Assembly: GCA_020064725.1 (NCBI GenBank)
Contig: JAGTWJ010000017.1
Span: 930,001-994,000, forward strand
Length of the DNA: 64,000 nt
Reading direction: 5' to 3'
Source of the DNA: Drechslerella dactyloides
Taxonomy: Eukaryota > Ascomycota > Orbiliomycetes > Orbiliales > Orbiliaceae
Shown here piece by piece: positions 1-11,119 of this stretch; position 1 is the stretch's first letter; every line of letters begins with the position of its first letter. A program made the translations under genes and the position numbers. Below the pieces are notes generated by a model. That model did not search any database and had not been told where the DNA came from. It saw nothing but the letters and a program-made list of their open reading frames with translations.

Positions 1-1043
1 CCACTGTACACGCCCTCCCAGTCCGTCGTCCGCCCCTCCAAACACCCCTTATACCCAACCCCACCCGCCGCGCCATCAGCACGCCGCCGCACCTTCTCCA
101 CGACGACATCGTCGAAATACGCCGCTAAGCACGCAAACGGCGACCCCCGATACGCCAGCTGCTCCCCTCGAACGCCCGCCGCGGCGACAACATACGCTAA
201 ACGAAGGTACAGCAGCGGCACCTCCGCGTGCGCTTCCTCCACCGGCGTCCGGGTGTCGAATATCCGCGCGACGGAAGCCCGCAGGTCCGTTATCGCCGAG
301 ACGAGTTCGTCCGCGGTGGAGTACGACGGGGAAGTGTGCAGTGCGTCCGAAAGTACTGCGAAGAACGTCGCCCAGTCTCCGTGCGACGAGCCGGGTGTTA
401 TTTGCGAGATTGCGTTTTGTAAAGCTGTGTAGTCCCCATCGCAGCGGCGCGCGGCGTCCAGTGCCCGTCGCACGTTCTCCATCCGCCGCCGATACGCCTC
501 CTGCGCCGTCGCGTAGTCATTTCCCTCGACCGGCGAATTTGTGGTATTCGTCAACCGGAAGACGGCGCCGTCGAGGTCTCGCTGTAATGGTATATCTTTG
601 CGCAGCGATAACGGTGTATAAGGCAGCGACTGGTCGTTGTTCCATGTCTCGCAGATGGTGTGTCGCAGCATGTTTTCGAGGAGCGACAGCGGGCTGTCGG
701 AGCCGTCTGTGCTGAGGACGTGGGTCCAGCGGTGGGAGAAGGGCTGTGCATGCAGTGCATGTTTGGGTGACGGGCGCGGGGCTGCGAGGAAGCAGTTGAT
801 GATGAGGTTGATATGAGGTGTCTAGATTATTTTACCATCGTTAGAATCATATTTTAGCAGTGAATCGTTGGATACGGGAGGACATACGTTGAGGGAGAGA
901 AGGTAGGCGATCGAGCCGACGGCGTTCTCCATGGCCTGCGGGTGCATGTCGATATTCGCAAACTCCGGGGCCTTGATCTGGAACGACGGCATCGTATTCT
1001 TTGATGATGGTGACAATGACAATGTTTCCTGCAACTCGAGCAT
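1..1043 (-). CDS. Unrecognised fungal protein, 5' part of gene (runs off left edge)
   Basis: Two exons are visible. Exon 1 is 1043..888 from the first ATG. The intron 887..744 starts GTATGT and ends CACAG. Exon 2 is 743..1 and is open to the window edge, so about 299 residues are seen and the C-terminus is missing. This is a long open frame that lacks an ATG in exon 2 and only becomes visible after splicing. Residues 19-52 (MPSFQIKAPEF..., ...SIAYLLSLN) join in frame to PFSHRWTHVLSTDG. A second ATG at residue 18 could be the true start. There is no signal peptide or membrane segment. The visible part mixes helical stretches with charged segments and contains LLYLRLAYVVAAAGVRGEQL near its end. 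I do not recognise the family. Coding is well supported by the frame and composition; the function is unknown. Confidence 0.72.
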
Positions 1044-4041
1044 GCCTTATAATGTATAAAATAATCCCCTTGAAGTCCTCTCCGATCCCCCCAATATATA
1101 TAACACTTCGAAGAATGAATTAACTGCACTCCGACGAGCGCCGGGTCCTCGCCTCGCCACCGCTGCAGGGAGCGAACAGAAAACGTCAATGCAAAACAGC
1201 GCAGGTTCCAGAAGGCCGGCTGCCGCCTCGCTTAGAGAATCCGGAAACTCCCCACCGGATTCGATCAGGAACGCTAGCACGCACGTACTCCTGATCCTAA
1301 TCCTGAGTCTGGTCTCGGGGTCGTATTCAGACGATTTAATCTAATTTCAAGAAAGCGAAAGTGTAAAAAAAAAAAAAAAAAAAAGGGTCGCGAGGATGCA
1401 AGGAATGTTTGGTCGTGCGAACTGCTCGTCGGCTGCGGTAATTGGCCGCCTCGCTAAGAGACTGTTTGTGAACGGTGGAGATGCAATGTCGTAGTGGTGA
1501 GTTCCTTCGTGCGTACGTCCTTGCCACGCTGTTGACGACGGTGTTGACGCAGTCGAATGAAACCGGGACGCAAGCGATCTTTTTTTACGATATGATGCTG
1601 TCTGTTATACCAAGTTTTGCAAGGTCGAAAATTATAAATATATTCGAGCGAGCGCTATAGCTATCGATAGCACGGTTTCAGCGGGAAGTTGTTTGAATGG
1701 GTCCTCCACGTGTGTCAGAGCAGGCGAGTATATTTATATTCTCACCGAAATGTAAATATATCCCGCTGAAGTGATATGATTCTAGCGAGCGGGTCGCAGT
1801 CGACGGCTAGCTTACGGCGTTCTGACTCCACGAACAGGAATCCATAGCGCACTAGGAAGCTGCGGAGTCGGCCAGCCAGGCAGCTGGCAGGCGCGGCTAC
1901 CTGCCATGCCATGCCCAGGCACGCGAGCCTCTCTCGTTCGTTCGTCGATTTGTTTCCCAAAATGCGGATACTATTCCACGGTCCACAATTGTACATTGAA
2001 GCTCGATCGGGGTCCACTTGTACCCACTGCACTTATAAAATTGTGGAAGTGACAGTAGAGCAGCGGTGGAGGGAGCCTTGCCCAGGCTGGCGATTTGTGT
2101 AGCTGTTCCATCTATATCTGGATAAGGCGAACTCGACAAACATCGAGCTCGTGGCTTAGTTACCTTAGCTATCGATCCCGTCCCTTCCAACACCGCGATG
2201 GATAGATAATCCAGTATCCTGGGTTTATACAGGAACGGAAGAAACAAACGAGCCGTTGCACGCACGTGCATATAGATGCGCATCGATGTTACCGCCATGC
2301 ATCACGAGAAATCTCTCGGCGCGTCCATTCGGGAAATGTTAATGAAAGCTGCGACCTAAGTGCAGTTGAGTCTTGACGGCCAAACGGCCGCTGCAACCCA
2401 ACTCATCCATCCCACAGCACTCACGTAGCCTCGCATTCATACACCCATACAGACATTTGCATACAGGGTACGTATACTTAATCAATGATTGTACGCACAA
2501 GTACACGAAGATAGATATGACGGATCGATCGACCGATCGCTGCCGTTTTATCGAATCAGCGCCGAGCCGTCAGCAAGATACATGCGCCGCGCCAGCGCAC
2601 TGCCAATTGGCCGGATCCAGCATCCCCGTGCGTGCCTGTAGTGTAGGTAGTCAGTCTGGAGTGTGGGCGAGGCGGCTGCGCACGAGGTAGCCCGGTCGAC
2701 TGGATGGATCACCGCCAAGCCCGTGCTGTGCTGCTGTGGAGGTCACTAATCTAGTGTATGTGCGTACGGTACCTGGATGCTGTACGGCGGGTCGAATTGA
2801 ATTTCAAATCAGCGGTCTGCCTTGGGGAAGTTTGGTCGGGAACGTTGCTGGTTTCCGCGTGCGCCCCAATCATCCCGATCATACGCCGACCTTCAAGTTT
2901 GTATAAACATGTTAACAGTTGACAGAACGTTACTCTGCAGTTCGAAGAGTAATCGAACCGGTATGGGAGTATGCCGTGATGCTGGAAATACAATCAATCG
3001 CACAGCAACCAAGAATTCAGGGCGGTGAATGCCTGCCCTGGCCGTGGACTGCTCAATAAAGCGCATCGATCGCCATCTGCAGCTCGGTGGCGATGCATGG
3101 CGCTAATCCCAAGCGGGCGCGCAGCCTCGAAGCGAAGCACTCTTCCGTTCCAGACTCCTTCCAAGCTAGCCAACTTGAAAGCTTCCTTCACTCTAGTCTC
3201 CTTTTGAACGGCCGGTGCTCCTGACTTACCTAGTCTCGGGGACTCTCGCTGTGACTTAGCTTACCGACTGCTGGAATTGCATGTGAGTTAACTTGGGAAA
3301 GCGGCAGAGATTCGATTCGTTCTAGCGAGATTGATCATGATCTTTTTCTCCACACGCATCTCGCTTCGCCGCTCGACGGACGGGCCACGCAGAGACACAT
3401 TTGCATACTTGGTTGCTTGCTGTCTTGGTGCTAAAAATGTGCTGGAAACGGTTGCATTCTGCGAGGTGCATATTTAGAACGGCTCGTCTGTGAGTAAACG
3501 TTGCTCCCGCTTCGAATTCGTGGTCGAAGGTCGATATGCATACTTACTTATCCATGTATACATAACGTTAATGGCTATTTAATTACATATATCGTTTTCT
3601 CTGGATCTCGCTTTCTGGTATAATCGTTATATATCACTCTATCCCTCCACTCGTTCGTTCATTGAATCCTTTCACCTGCCGTCGCTTGTCCAGCGAATTG
3701 TCAGTCTGTATGAACGATATCGAGGCCGTCCGTATAATAGTTGGCACATTATAATTCATCTCGCTATCGCCTCGCTTCTACTCAACCCTTACCCTCGCCC
3801 TCACCAACGAACGAAATAACGCCGACGGAAAACCTCAATTATTGCAGCAAGCAGGGCAATCGAAGCAAGCCGCCAGAGCTCAGCGCTCTCTGGCGTACGT
3901 GCCTCCAACCGAGCCCGCTAACTCTTGCCACTTCACCCCCTCGTCCTCGTCTCTTAACATGACATCCCAACCCTCGTTCAACGTGTTCGTGCCTACGTAT
4001 GTATGCAAGTATGAAGGGTGTATGTATGAAGGCATATGAAA
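1044..4041. other. Gene-free intergenic stretch
   Basis: About 3 kb between the divergent left-edge gene and the 3' end of the GNAT gene. It holds a poly-A run near 1364-1384 and scattered short frames without protein-like composition. I see no gene, tRNA or repeat here. Confidence 0.6.
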
Positions 4042-4680
4042 TCACAACCGCTTCACGAGAAAGACCACCCCGTCATGCGGATTGTGATAATACGCCTCCG
4101 TTCCCTCAAACCCAAACCGCGAATACAACCCCCTCGCCGCATCCATGCTCGCCAGCGTGTCCAGGTACATTTCCCGATACCCCAGCCCCGCGGCCGCCTC
4201 CACCACGCTCGCCACCAGCGCGCGGCCGACGCCCTGTCCTCGCGTTGAGGGCAGCGCGTACAGCCGCTTCATCTCGCAGCGCTTTATCTCTTCCTCGTTA
4301 TCGCCAATCGTAGGTAAGGTTATCGGGCGGACGGCCACGCAGCCGATTGCCTCCCCACGTGCAGATATACCATTGGTATCATCGTGAGAGTTATGGTGAG
4401 AGTGAGGAGGGTGAGGAGGGTTGGCTCGCCGCGCGAGGAGGATTTGGCCCGTCGGCGGGGCGTACTTGCCCGGTAAGCCAGCGAGCTCCTCCGCGAAGGA
4501 CTGGAAGGTGAGGTCGATGTTGAGGGATTGGGCGTAGAGCGCGAACAGCGCTGTTACATCCGGCAGGTCGCTTTCCGTCGCGGGGGCGATTGTGAAGGTG
4601 AGGTTTTCGTTTTCGTTTTCGCCGGTGTCGCCATCGCTGTGCCTGTTGGCTGCAGCTGTCGGCGCCGGTGGCTGAGACAT
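4042..4680 (-). CDS. GNAT-family N-acetyltransferase
   Basis: Single-exon gene of 212 residues from an ATG at 4680 to a TGA at 4042. It should transfer an acetyl group from acetyl-CoA to an amine; the substrate cannot be told. After a polar Asn/Glu-rich leader of about 28 residues comes a GNAT fold: FTIAPATESDLPDVTALF at the N-terminus of the domain, then the motif A strand-loop CEMKRLYALPSTRGQGVGRAL. There RGQGVG is the pyrophosphate-binding Q/RxxGxG/A loop. It is followed by MYLDTLASMDAARGLYSRFGF (motif B, the usual Tyr/Phe-containing C-terminal helix). A Pro/His-rich insertion (about residues 88-105) separates the halves. No signal peptide, so likely cytosolic or nuclear. Length fits the small fungal GNATs that modify free small molecules. 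Family certain, substrate unknown. Confidence 0.88.
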   Translation of the reverse strand: MSQPPAPTAAANRHSDGDTGENENENLTFTIAPATESDLPDVTALFALYAQSLNIDLTFQSFAEELAGLPGKYAPPTGQILLARRANPPHPPHSHHNSHDDTNGISARGEAIGCVAVRPITLPTIGDNEEEIKRCEMKRLYALPSTRGQGVGRALVASVVEAAAGLGYREMYLDTLASMDAARGLYSRFGFEGTEAYYHNPHDGVVFLVKRL

Positions 4681-6444
4681 GTCTTTTTTCTTTCGTGGGT
4701 CGTGGGTCGCTGTCTCTGGCGCTGGGCGTCTCGGTTAGCTGGGTTGGGATAGTAATGCAATGTAAAAATTCAAGAAAATCGACAATTGCAACCGTGTGAC
4801 ATGTACCCGAGGGAAGATGGTATACTGTATGCACGGCGTGTAGGTTTGCGTAGATGTGGGTATTGGTGCTGCAAGATGCCGTGCTGCACAGATAGACAGA
4901 TAAATGCTTCATGCAGGCGCGAGCTCGACGAAATTTCTTGCATCCGTTCTGCAGCTGATTTGGCCATCCTTGGCCGGTTCGGTGTCTCAAGTAGGCGAGC
5001 CGACGGCGGAGGAATGGATACCACATGACAACGCACCAGATACGTCGACTCGATTCGAGAGATGGTGCCATAGGTCGGGATTGGGGATTGTACGTACGTA
5101 ATTTGGTGACTTGTCGGCTGTATACGTCGGTAATATAGGCAGGATATCATGCACACCTGCCGGTTGTGTCGCCATCTGGCGAGGGGCATTGTGGTTCGAA
5201 TCGTAGGAAACGGGTTTACACGAATGAAATATACCGGACTGTACTATCACACCTGGAGGATACCTGTATATGGGACGCGGATATAGCTAGCATATCGAGG
5301 CGACGAGTACGGATACTGTAGTGTGCGAAAGTGGACAACCGAATTCATATCTTGTTTCGATCGATAAATCCTGTCGATTAAATTCTGATAACGAATATAT
5401 TCTTATTGCACCCTATAGGCAAGACTTCCTGAAATATTATATTAGGCTTCAAATTGAGTTTCACCTGCTAAAGTTTATTCAAATGCAATCATGCATATGC
5501 CAAAGTCTGATCGTAATTCCGGGCCACTAGTGTCTGTGAAGAAACTGTTATCCAGATACAATAGCAGAAACTAGACTGGCGGCGGTCAACCTGGCAGAAG
5601 CCGGCACGGCAAATATCAGACTTGTATTAGAATCTTAGTATTAGATAGGTTGATGAACAAACCAGGCCTATAGGTAGTACTTGGTAGACTTATAAATTAA
5701 ATGGTGGTATGCATATATATATGTTACGATAGCTGGCCCAGTTGCTATATACCTAGGTAATTAACGCGCCTGTAAAATACGGTTCTGCTGGGCCAGATTC
5801 CGGTTCTCTGCTGTGACTCCACTGTTTGGCTTTGCCAATTGACAACTAGCAGCTACCTAGGTATTTTCGAGGTGAATTTCACCCACAACGTAGTCTTGGC
5901 CGCAGGGGTGTGAGCAGATATATACCAGTTTTTATAATTCAATCGACACCCAAGATAGGAGAACGGAACGAGTAATCTTTTGTGTGCACTAGTCTCACGC
6001 GCCATAACCACGGCCGGCAGCAGATATACCAGCGTATGTGGTTTCGTGCTGCGACGCTTGCATGCATGGTATATCCAGCAATTTTATTTTATGATATTGT
6101 GATCCCGATATTTCCGCGTGCATGCTGAATGTGATCATGGGCATTAAGCTCGCAAGATAGCTATCGTGGCACGATACGCCAGCTTTAGCTATGATCGAAA
6201 CATCGTGATAATGATCTGCGAGGTCCTAGATAACTGGGCCGTGGAAGTCTTACCGGATCGATGCCGGCGAGGATATATATACGGATATTTAATAGCCGAA
6301 TGGTATACTTGATATCTTGGTAATCTCGACGGATGGAAAGCGTCCCATCTTACTATAGCCGTCACAACTAGCAGCACCACACGTCTCCACCGCTAATATA
6401 CAGAACAAAAACGATACAGGACTCTTCTCCTTATACGTGACACA
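4681..6444. other. Gene-free intergenic stretch, AT-rich in its right part
   Basis: About 1.8 kb upstream of the GNAT gene and downstream of the acyl-CoA synthetase. The part after about 5300 is noticeably AT-rich. Short frames on both strands do not look coding. No RNA gene or repeat seen. Confidence 0.55.
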
Positions 6445-8239
6445 TCACGGCCAGAGGTCCTTCACCAGCTGCTTCTTATTCACCTTTCCCATCGCATTCC
6501 TCTCGATCCGTTCGAGGACCTTCCACACCGTCGGTATCTTGTACGGCGCGAGCCTATCCCTCAGTAGATCCCTGTATTCCTTCACTCCCGTTTCCTGCAT
6601 TGTATGTTCCAGACTGATCACTGCCGCTACACGCTCCCCCCATTCGTCGTCCGGGATGCCTACGACGGCTGCTTCCGTTATGTGTGGGATTGCGGACAGG
6701 AGTTCCCGCTCGACGTCCAGCGCGGAGATTTTGTAGCCGCCGGATTTGATAATGTCGACGGAGCTGCGGCCGCGGATGTAGTATGCGCCGTCGCGGGTAC
6801 GCGTTGCGATATCGCCGGTTTTGAAGAATCCGTCGTCTGTGAATTCCTTTGCCGTCGCGTCCGGCCGTTCCCAGTATCTGGTCATATATATGTTAGTTGC
6901 CGTGGGTACGTTTGACTAGAAGTAGGGTGGAAGGGAGGATGTACTCTTCGAACACGTTTGCGCCGCGGATTTGGATTTCGCCTTCCGTTTCGCTGCGTGG
7001 CGGTACGATGGCTCCGTCGTCCGACATGAGTCTTATGTAGACGCCGTCCAGCGGCCAGCCAACGCTGCCGTCCGGCCGTCCGTTGCCGTCTGCGTTATCG
7101 TACCGACAGCTGAGCGCCATACCCACCTCCGTCATGCCGTACCGCTCAAGGAGGACCTGTCCTGTGATTTCGTGGAATCTCGCCTTCACGCTAGTTGGTA
7201 GCGCGGCGCTGCCGCTGACGGCTAGACGAAGCCTTTTCGCACCGTCGATCGCACGTGCCTCGTCGGCTGTGCCCGCGATGCGCTGTGTGAAATGGCTGTT
7301 GAGGCGCGCGTAGACGGTTGGCACGGCCATGAAGAGCGTGCTGTCGCCGTCCATCCAGCGCTGCCAGACGGCGGACGCGTCGAATTTCGGATGCAGTTCG
7401 ACGGTTCCCCCCGCGAGTAAGGTTGCCGTGAGGCCATTGATGATGCCGTGGACGTGGTGGAGTGGTAGCACGTGGATGAGGTGGTCGGAGGGGGTGTAGT
7501 GCCATGCTTGGACGAGGGAGGTGGCTTGGAAGGCGATGTTGGCGTGGGTTGAGACGCACCCTTTCGGCTTGGAGGTTGTGCCGGAAGTGTAGATTATCAG
7601 CGCTCGCCGCGAGGGGTCGATGCGGGGATTCCGGGGAGTCTGTGGAGATGCAGCATGGGGGAATGGGACGTCGATGATGGGGATGGAGGGGAAAGTTGAC
7701 TGGAAGGCTGGCTTGTGCTGTGCGAAGTCCTGATGGAGGAATATCAGGCTTGGCTTGGAGTCTGCGACGACGTACTCCAGCTCGGCGAATGGGTGGCTGG
7801 TGCCTGCACGGTCGCCGATATTAGCTGAGGTTCTACAAGATGGTACGGTGGAATCAGTACTTACACAGCGGCACTGCGACGCCTCCCGCGGCCCAGGTGC
7901 CCCATTGGATGTTGACGTAGTCGGCGCCGGCCGGGACTAGGAACGCTATCCGCTGTTCCTGCACGTCTCCCGAGTCGTCGGCCTGGAGGCGCTCGACGAT
8001 TGTCTGTCTGACGGCCGCGGCTCCCACCAGCAGGTCCGTGTATGTGAACGTCCTGCCGGCCCCCACGTCGATGACCGCCGGCTTCTCCTTGTCGCGCCTG
8101 GCATGGCCTTGCGCCGCCGAGAGCACCCAGAGCCCGTGGTCTGCTTACTCGACACTCGTCAGCAGATGTACTTGAATTGCTTGAATGCAGGAGATCTCCA
8201 CGAGCACTCACCTTGAGGATGCGGTCCCTCGTCGTCCAT
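6445..8239 (-). CDS. Malonyl-CoA synthetase-like acyl-CoA synthetase (ACSF3 type)
   Basis: Four exons: 8239..8212, 8140..7865, 7803..6945 and 6877..6445, giving 531 residues in one frame. Introns of 71, 61 and 67 nt have GTGAGT, GTAAGT and GTACAT donors, and the first and last have clear CTGAC or CTAAC branch sites. The enzyme activates a carboxylic acid as acyl-AMP and then acyl-CoA. Visible ANL-family motifs in order: IIYTSGTTSKPKG (phosphate loop), LPLHHVHGIINGL (characteristic of ACSF3/malonyl-CoA synthetases), YGMTE, EGEIQIRG, FFKTGDIA, SVDIIKSGGYKISALDVERE, and the C-terminal NAMGKVNKKQL with the catalytic lysine. An in-frame ATG at 8299 would add 20 Arg/Ser-rich residues resembling a mitochondrial leader, so the start is uncertain. 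Malonate as substrate is inferred from the ACSF3-like motif order, not shown. Neighbouring genes give no pathway hint. Confidence 0.88.
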
Positions 8240-8429
8240 CGTGCGCCGGCCGGGGAAAACGAACGTGGACGCGCCCATGCGAGAGGCCGGGGATGACATC
8301 GGCTGTTTATTCGCCTCGGTTAGCAGAACACCGCTCTCTCTCAAAGAGGAAATCGCCGAATGCGGCAGGGAAGAGCAAAATACCACAGGGGGCCAACGCC
8401 ATCACGACCACGACCTCCCGCTCCCTGCT
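8240..8429. promoter_or_regulatory. Likely promoter region of the acyl-CoA synthetase
   Basis: Short stretch between the synthetase start and the tandem repeat array. It may include coding sequence if the ATG at 8299 is used. No TATA element is obvious. Confidence 0.3.
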
Positions 8430-8940
8430 TTAACGTCGACGATTGCTCGCCGACGGGTTTGTTTCTAGAGGTTGTTCCTTCCCCGTTACATTTAACGTCC
8501 ACCGACCAGATCAGAAGACGGGTTTGGTTCTAGAAGTTGTTCCTTCTCCATCGCGGGCTTAACGTCGAGGTGCCCACGCCCGACGGGTTTGTTTGTAGAA
8601 GTTGTTCCTTCTCCTCTGCAAGGCGTTTCGCGTCGGCCAGGCGGACGGGTTTGTTGAGAGAGTTCTCCGTCTCCCGCCCGGTGCGGAACACCGAGCCCGG
8701 GATTTTCTCCCCCCTCTGTCAGAAGACTGTCGCCCTTCAGGCAAGCGGGCTTTTTATAGAGGTGGCCACCCTCTCCGCAAGGCGTTTTACATCGGCCAGG
8801 CGGATGGGTTTTTTCAAGAGGGGGCTTTCCTTCCCCTCTTTAAGGCGTTTTACGTCGGCCAGGCGGACGGGGTTATTTATAGAGGCTTTCCTCCCTCTCT
8901 GCAAGGAGTTTAACGTCATCCAGGAGGACGGTACCACTAA
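8430..8940. repeat. Degenerate tandem repeat array, unit 61-66 bp, about 8 copies
   Basis: The segment GACGGGTTT or a variant recurs at about 8452, 8517, 8582, 8644, 8746 (partial), 8802, 8866 and 8927. It is each time followed by a TAGAGG-like block, a TTCCTTCTCC-like block and, in most units, GGCGTTT-ACGTCGGCCAGGCG. Spacing is 61-66 bp except for one diverged stretch at 8660-8745. On the minus strand three units read in one frame or another as PVRLADVKRL, PIRLADVKRLAE and PVRLADAKRLAEEKEQLL. On the plus strand they read as VGQADG-type repeats. No single frame stays open across the array. It may be decayed coding repeats or a minisatellite. It lies between the synthetase promoter and the 3' end of the next minus-strand gene. 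Confidence 0.85.
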
Positions 8941-8995
8941 CTTCCACATCGCATTCACTCACACCACGTGACACACCTTCGTCACCTCGAGCGAC

Positions 8996-9787
8996 TCAGG
9001 CGAATTTTCTCCGTCGTGCTATCTTATCCTTCGCCATCCGGATCACGGCGGCCGGGATCCTGCTGTTCGGCTTGCGGCGCTTCAACACCGCCGACCACAG
9101 CCCCTCGTACAGCGGCCTGTGCCTCGGCACCTGAGGCCCCGGCACGTCGAGCATTACGACGTCGCCGCCGTAATCCATCCACGTGTAGTGGGGTGTGCAG
9201 TGGGACTGCACGTCCTCCATTGCGACGGGGTACGTCGCTGTAGGTGCGGGAGGGTTGGGCCCCTGCTGTGGGAGTGGTGCTGCAGCCGACGGCTGTGCTT
9301 GGACAGGCAGCGTCGGGGCGGGGGCAATGGGGGTGGGAACAGTGGGGGCGGGGGCGGGAACGGGAGCCGAAGAGACAGGAACGGGAACTGGTGCGATGAT
9401 CGGAGGAGGGACGGCAGCGGGAGCTGGAGCGGACAAGCTGTCCTGCGAAGTTCGAGTGGAAACACTCGAACTCTGGCTCGTGCTGCCGCTGGCGGAAGGA
9501 ACGGCCAAGGTAGCGGAAGAAAATCCGCCGCGAGAAGAAGAGGGAGAGGAAGAGGACGGGGAGGTGAAGGACCCTGTCACCGGCAGGGTCCCCATCTGCC
9601 GCTGGTACCGTTGAAGGTCCCGAGCAGATACTGGCCGAGGTACGTTGCTTGGTCTGCAAGTTCTCACCGTCAGCCATTGGCCTTTCAAGATTTACATGGG
9701 TGATTGGTATTAAAGGCAAGCTTACTGAGTGGTGGTTTGAGGGGCTGCCTCATAGCTGTAAAACGGTTTAACCTTGCGTGGTGCCAT
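8996..9787 (-). CDS. Pro/Ala/Ser-rich low-complexity protein with basic C-terminus
   Basis: Two exons: 9787..9726 with ATG (MAPRKVKPFYSYEAAPQTTT), a 72-nt intron 9725..9654 with GTAAGC donor, CTGAC branch and TTGCAG acceptor, then 9653..8996. The product is 239 residues. Residues about 45-150 are a Ser/Pro/Ala/Val-rich disordered stretch with many PVPAPAP-like runs. The last 80 residues are more structured and end in a strongly basic tail: GGDVVMLDVPGPQVPRHRPL, then AVLKRRKPNSR, AAVIRMAKDKIARRRKFA. No signal peptide; the tail could serve as a nuclear localisation signal. I do not recognise a family. It is divergent from the gene starting at 11120, whose C-terminus carries a similar acidic-hydrophobic motif followed by a basic region, so the two may be related. 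Coding is supported by the intron; function unknown. Confidence 0.65.
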
Positions 9788-11119
9788 CTGGTCGAAAGAG
9801 TATCGTCAATCAGCAATCAGAGGCGATGGTCGTGATGAAGGAGACACAGGAATTGGATGGGAGGGCCTTACTTTACGAATTTTTGGGAACGTTGGTGATG
9901 GAGAAGAAAGAAGGAAGAAGAGTCGCCGTCGTCTTCTTTCTGGTGTTTTATAAATCACAACGCCGTCGCTGCCAACAATTTTATTCAATCGGCCGGAGAC
10001 TGCTGTGCAGCCACAGCTGTGACTGCTCAATGGGCCAGGACTGCGTGCTCGGCGCAACATTGATACCGCCACAGCTCAGCTGTTTGCATGCCCTATCACT
10101 CAACTGCGGCCATCCATTCTAATTACACTTGCTCGCCAAGTAGTCCTTTCTCGTGAATAATATAGTTAATTGACACAATGCTTGCATGGCATCAACAGCC
10201 AATGAGAGCACTGTGTCGAGCTATAAGCTATTCCAAAATCATAGGCAAAAGTAGAATATGAGTCTTTGTAGGCTATCTATAAAAGCCCTGAGAGCTATCC
10301 TGACCAGAAGGTCTGTGGAGACTTGAAATTGTGTCAGTGCTTGAATATTCCATATGAATTAAGTCTGCCCTGCTCGTGTGGACCGTCGAGAAAAAATAAC
10401 ACATGTTGCACGCACCACCGTATAGCGGTCAACACATTTTGGCTCGTCATTCATGAATGGACACATGCGCAAAAAATTGCATCTTCGTGAAAGGTTTAAA
10501 CGTAGGAGCAGTCGACGATTCGATGAGATTATCAGAAGGTTATGTGCTCGTCATTGAGGCTGGTAAAGCTTTGAATAGTCTTATTTTTGCTGTCTGTACG
10601 ATGGACTTCATTGTGAGGATTTGCAGTCTGATGTCCAGTATGAGGACGGCAATCTTGCAGGTCAATGGACATCACGAGGGCCTCTCGAGCTTCTTCACGA
10701 GAAATCCAAAGGTTTAGAAGCCCAAGTTTCAAGCCTCTGAGTTGGAGCGAGTGTGCTGGATGCATTGAATGATAGGGCTCCGTGTGTTGAGGCCGCTGTG
10801 ACTGCTGTGGCTGCATCGCCGAGCAACAGTCAATGGCCTCAGAATTTATTTTTTGCGGATCCCGCGAGTTGCGGCGACTGTATATCCTCCTCCTCATCTC
10901 CCCCTTCTCTCTCTCCTTCCCCTCCTTCCTTTCTTTCTTCTCCAACCATTTACCAAGTTACCAAGAAGTAAGTACCACCACCCCGTCGTCGATTGCACCG
11001 ATTCCGTATCCCTACCATCGATGCTGCATCCTTGCCATCGTCAATGCATCCTTCGGGCTTCCATTCGTGTAATTTACCATCATGCGATCGAATTCTGATG
11101 CCCGTCGTGACAGCTAGAA
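9788..11119. promoter_or_regulatory. Divergent intergenic region with a likely 5' UTR intron of the right-hand gene
   Basis: 1.3 kb between the two divergent low-complexity genes. A GTAAGT donor at 10968 and a GTGACAG acceptor ending at 11113 define a plausible 146-nt 5' UTR intron ending six bases before the ATG at 11120. CTATAAAA occurs near 10275. Short frames at 9778-10122 and 10457-10717 lack coding character and are ignored. Confidence 0.45.

Noticed and set aside
9778..10122. 114-codon plus-strand frame
   Set aside because: It overlaps the first exon and promoter of the minus-strand low-complexity gene, has no recognisable domain and an amino-acid composition typical of a shadow frame.
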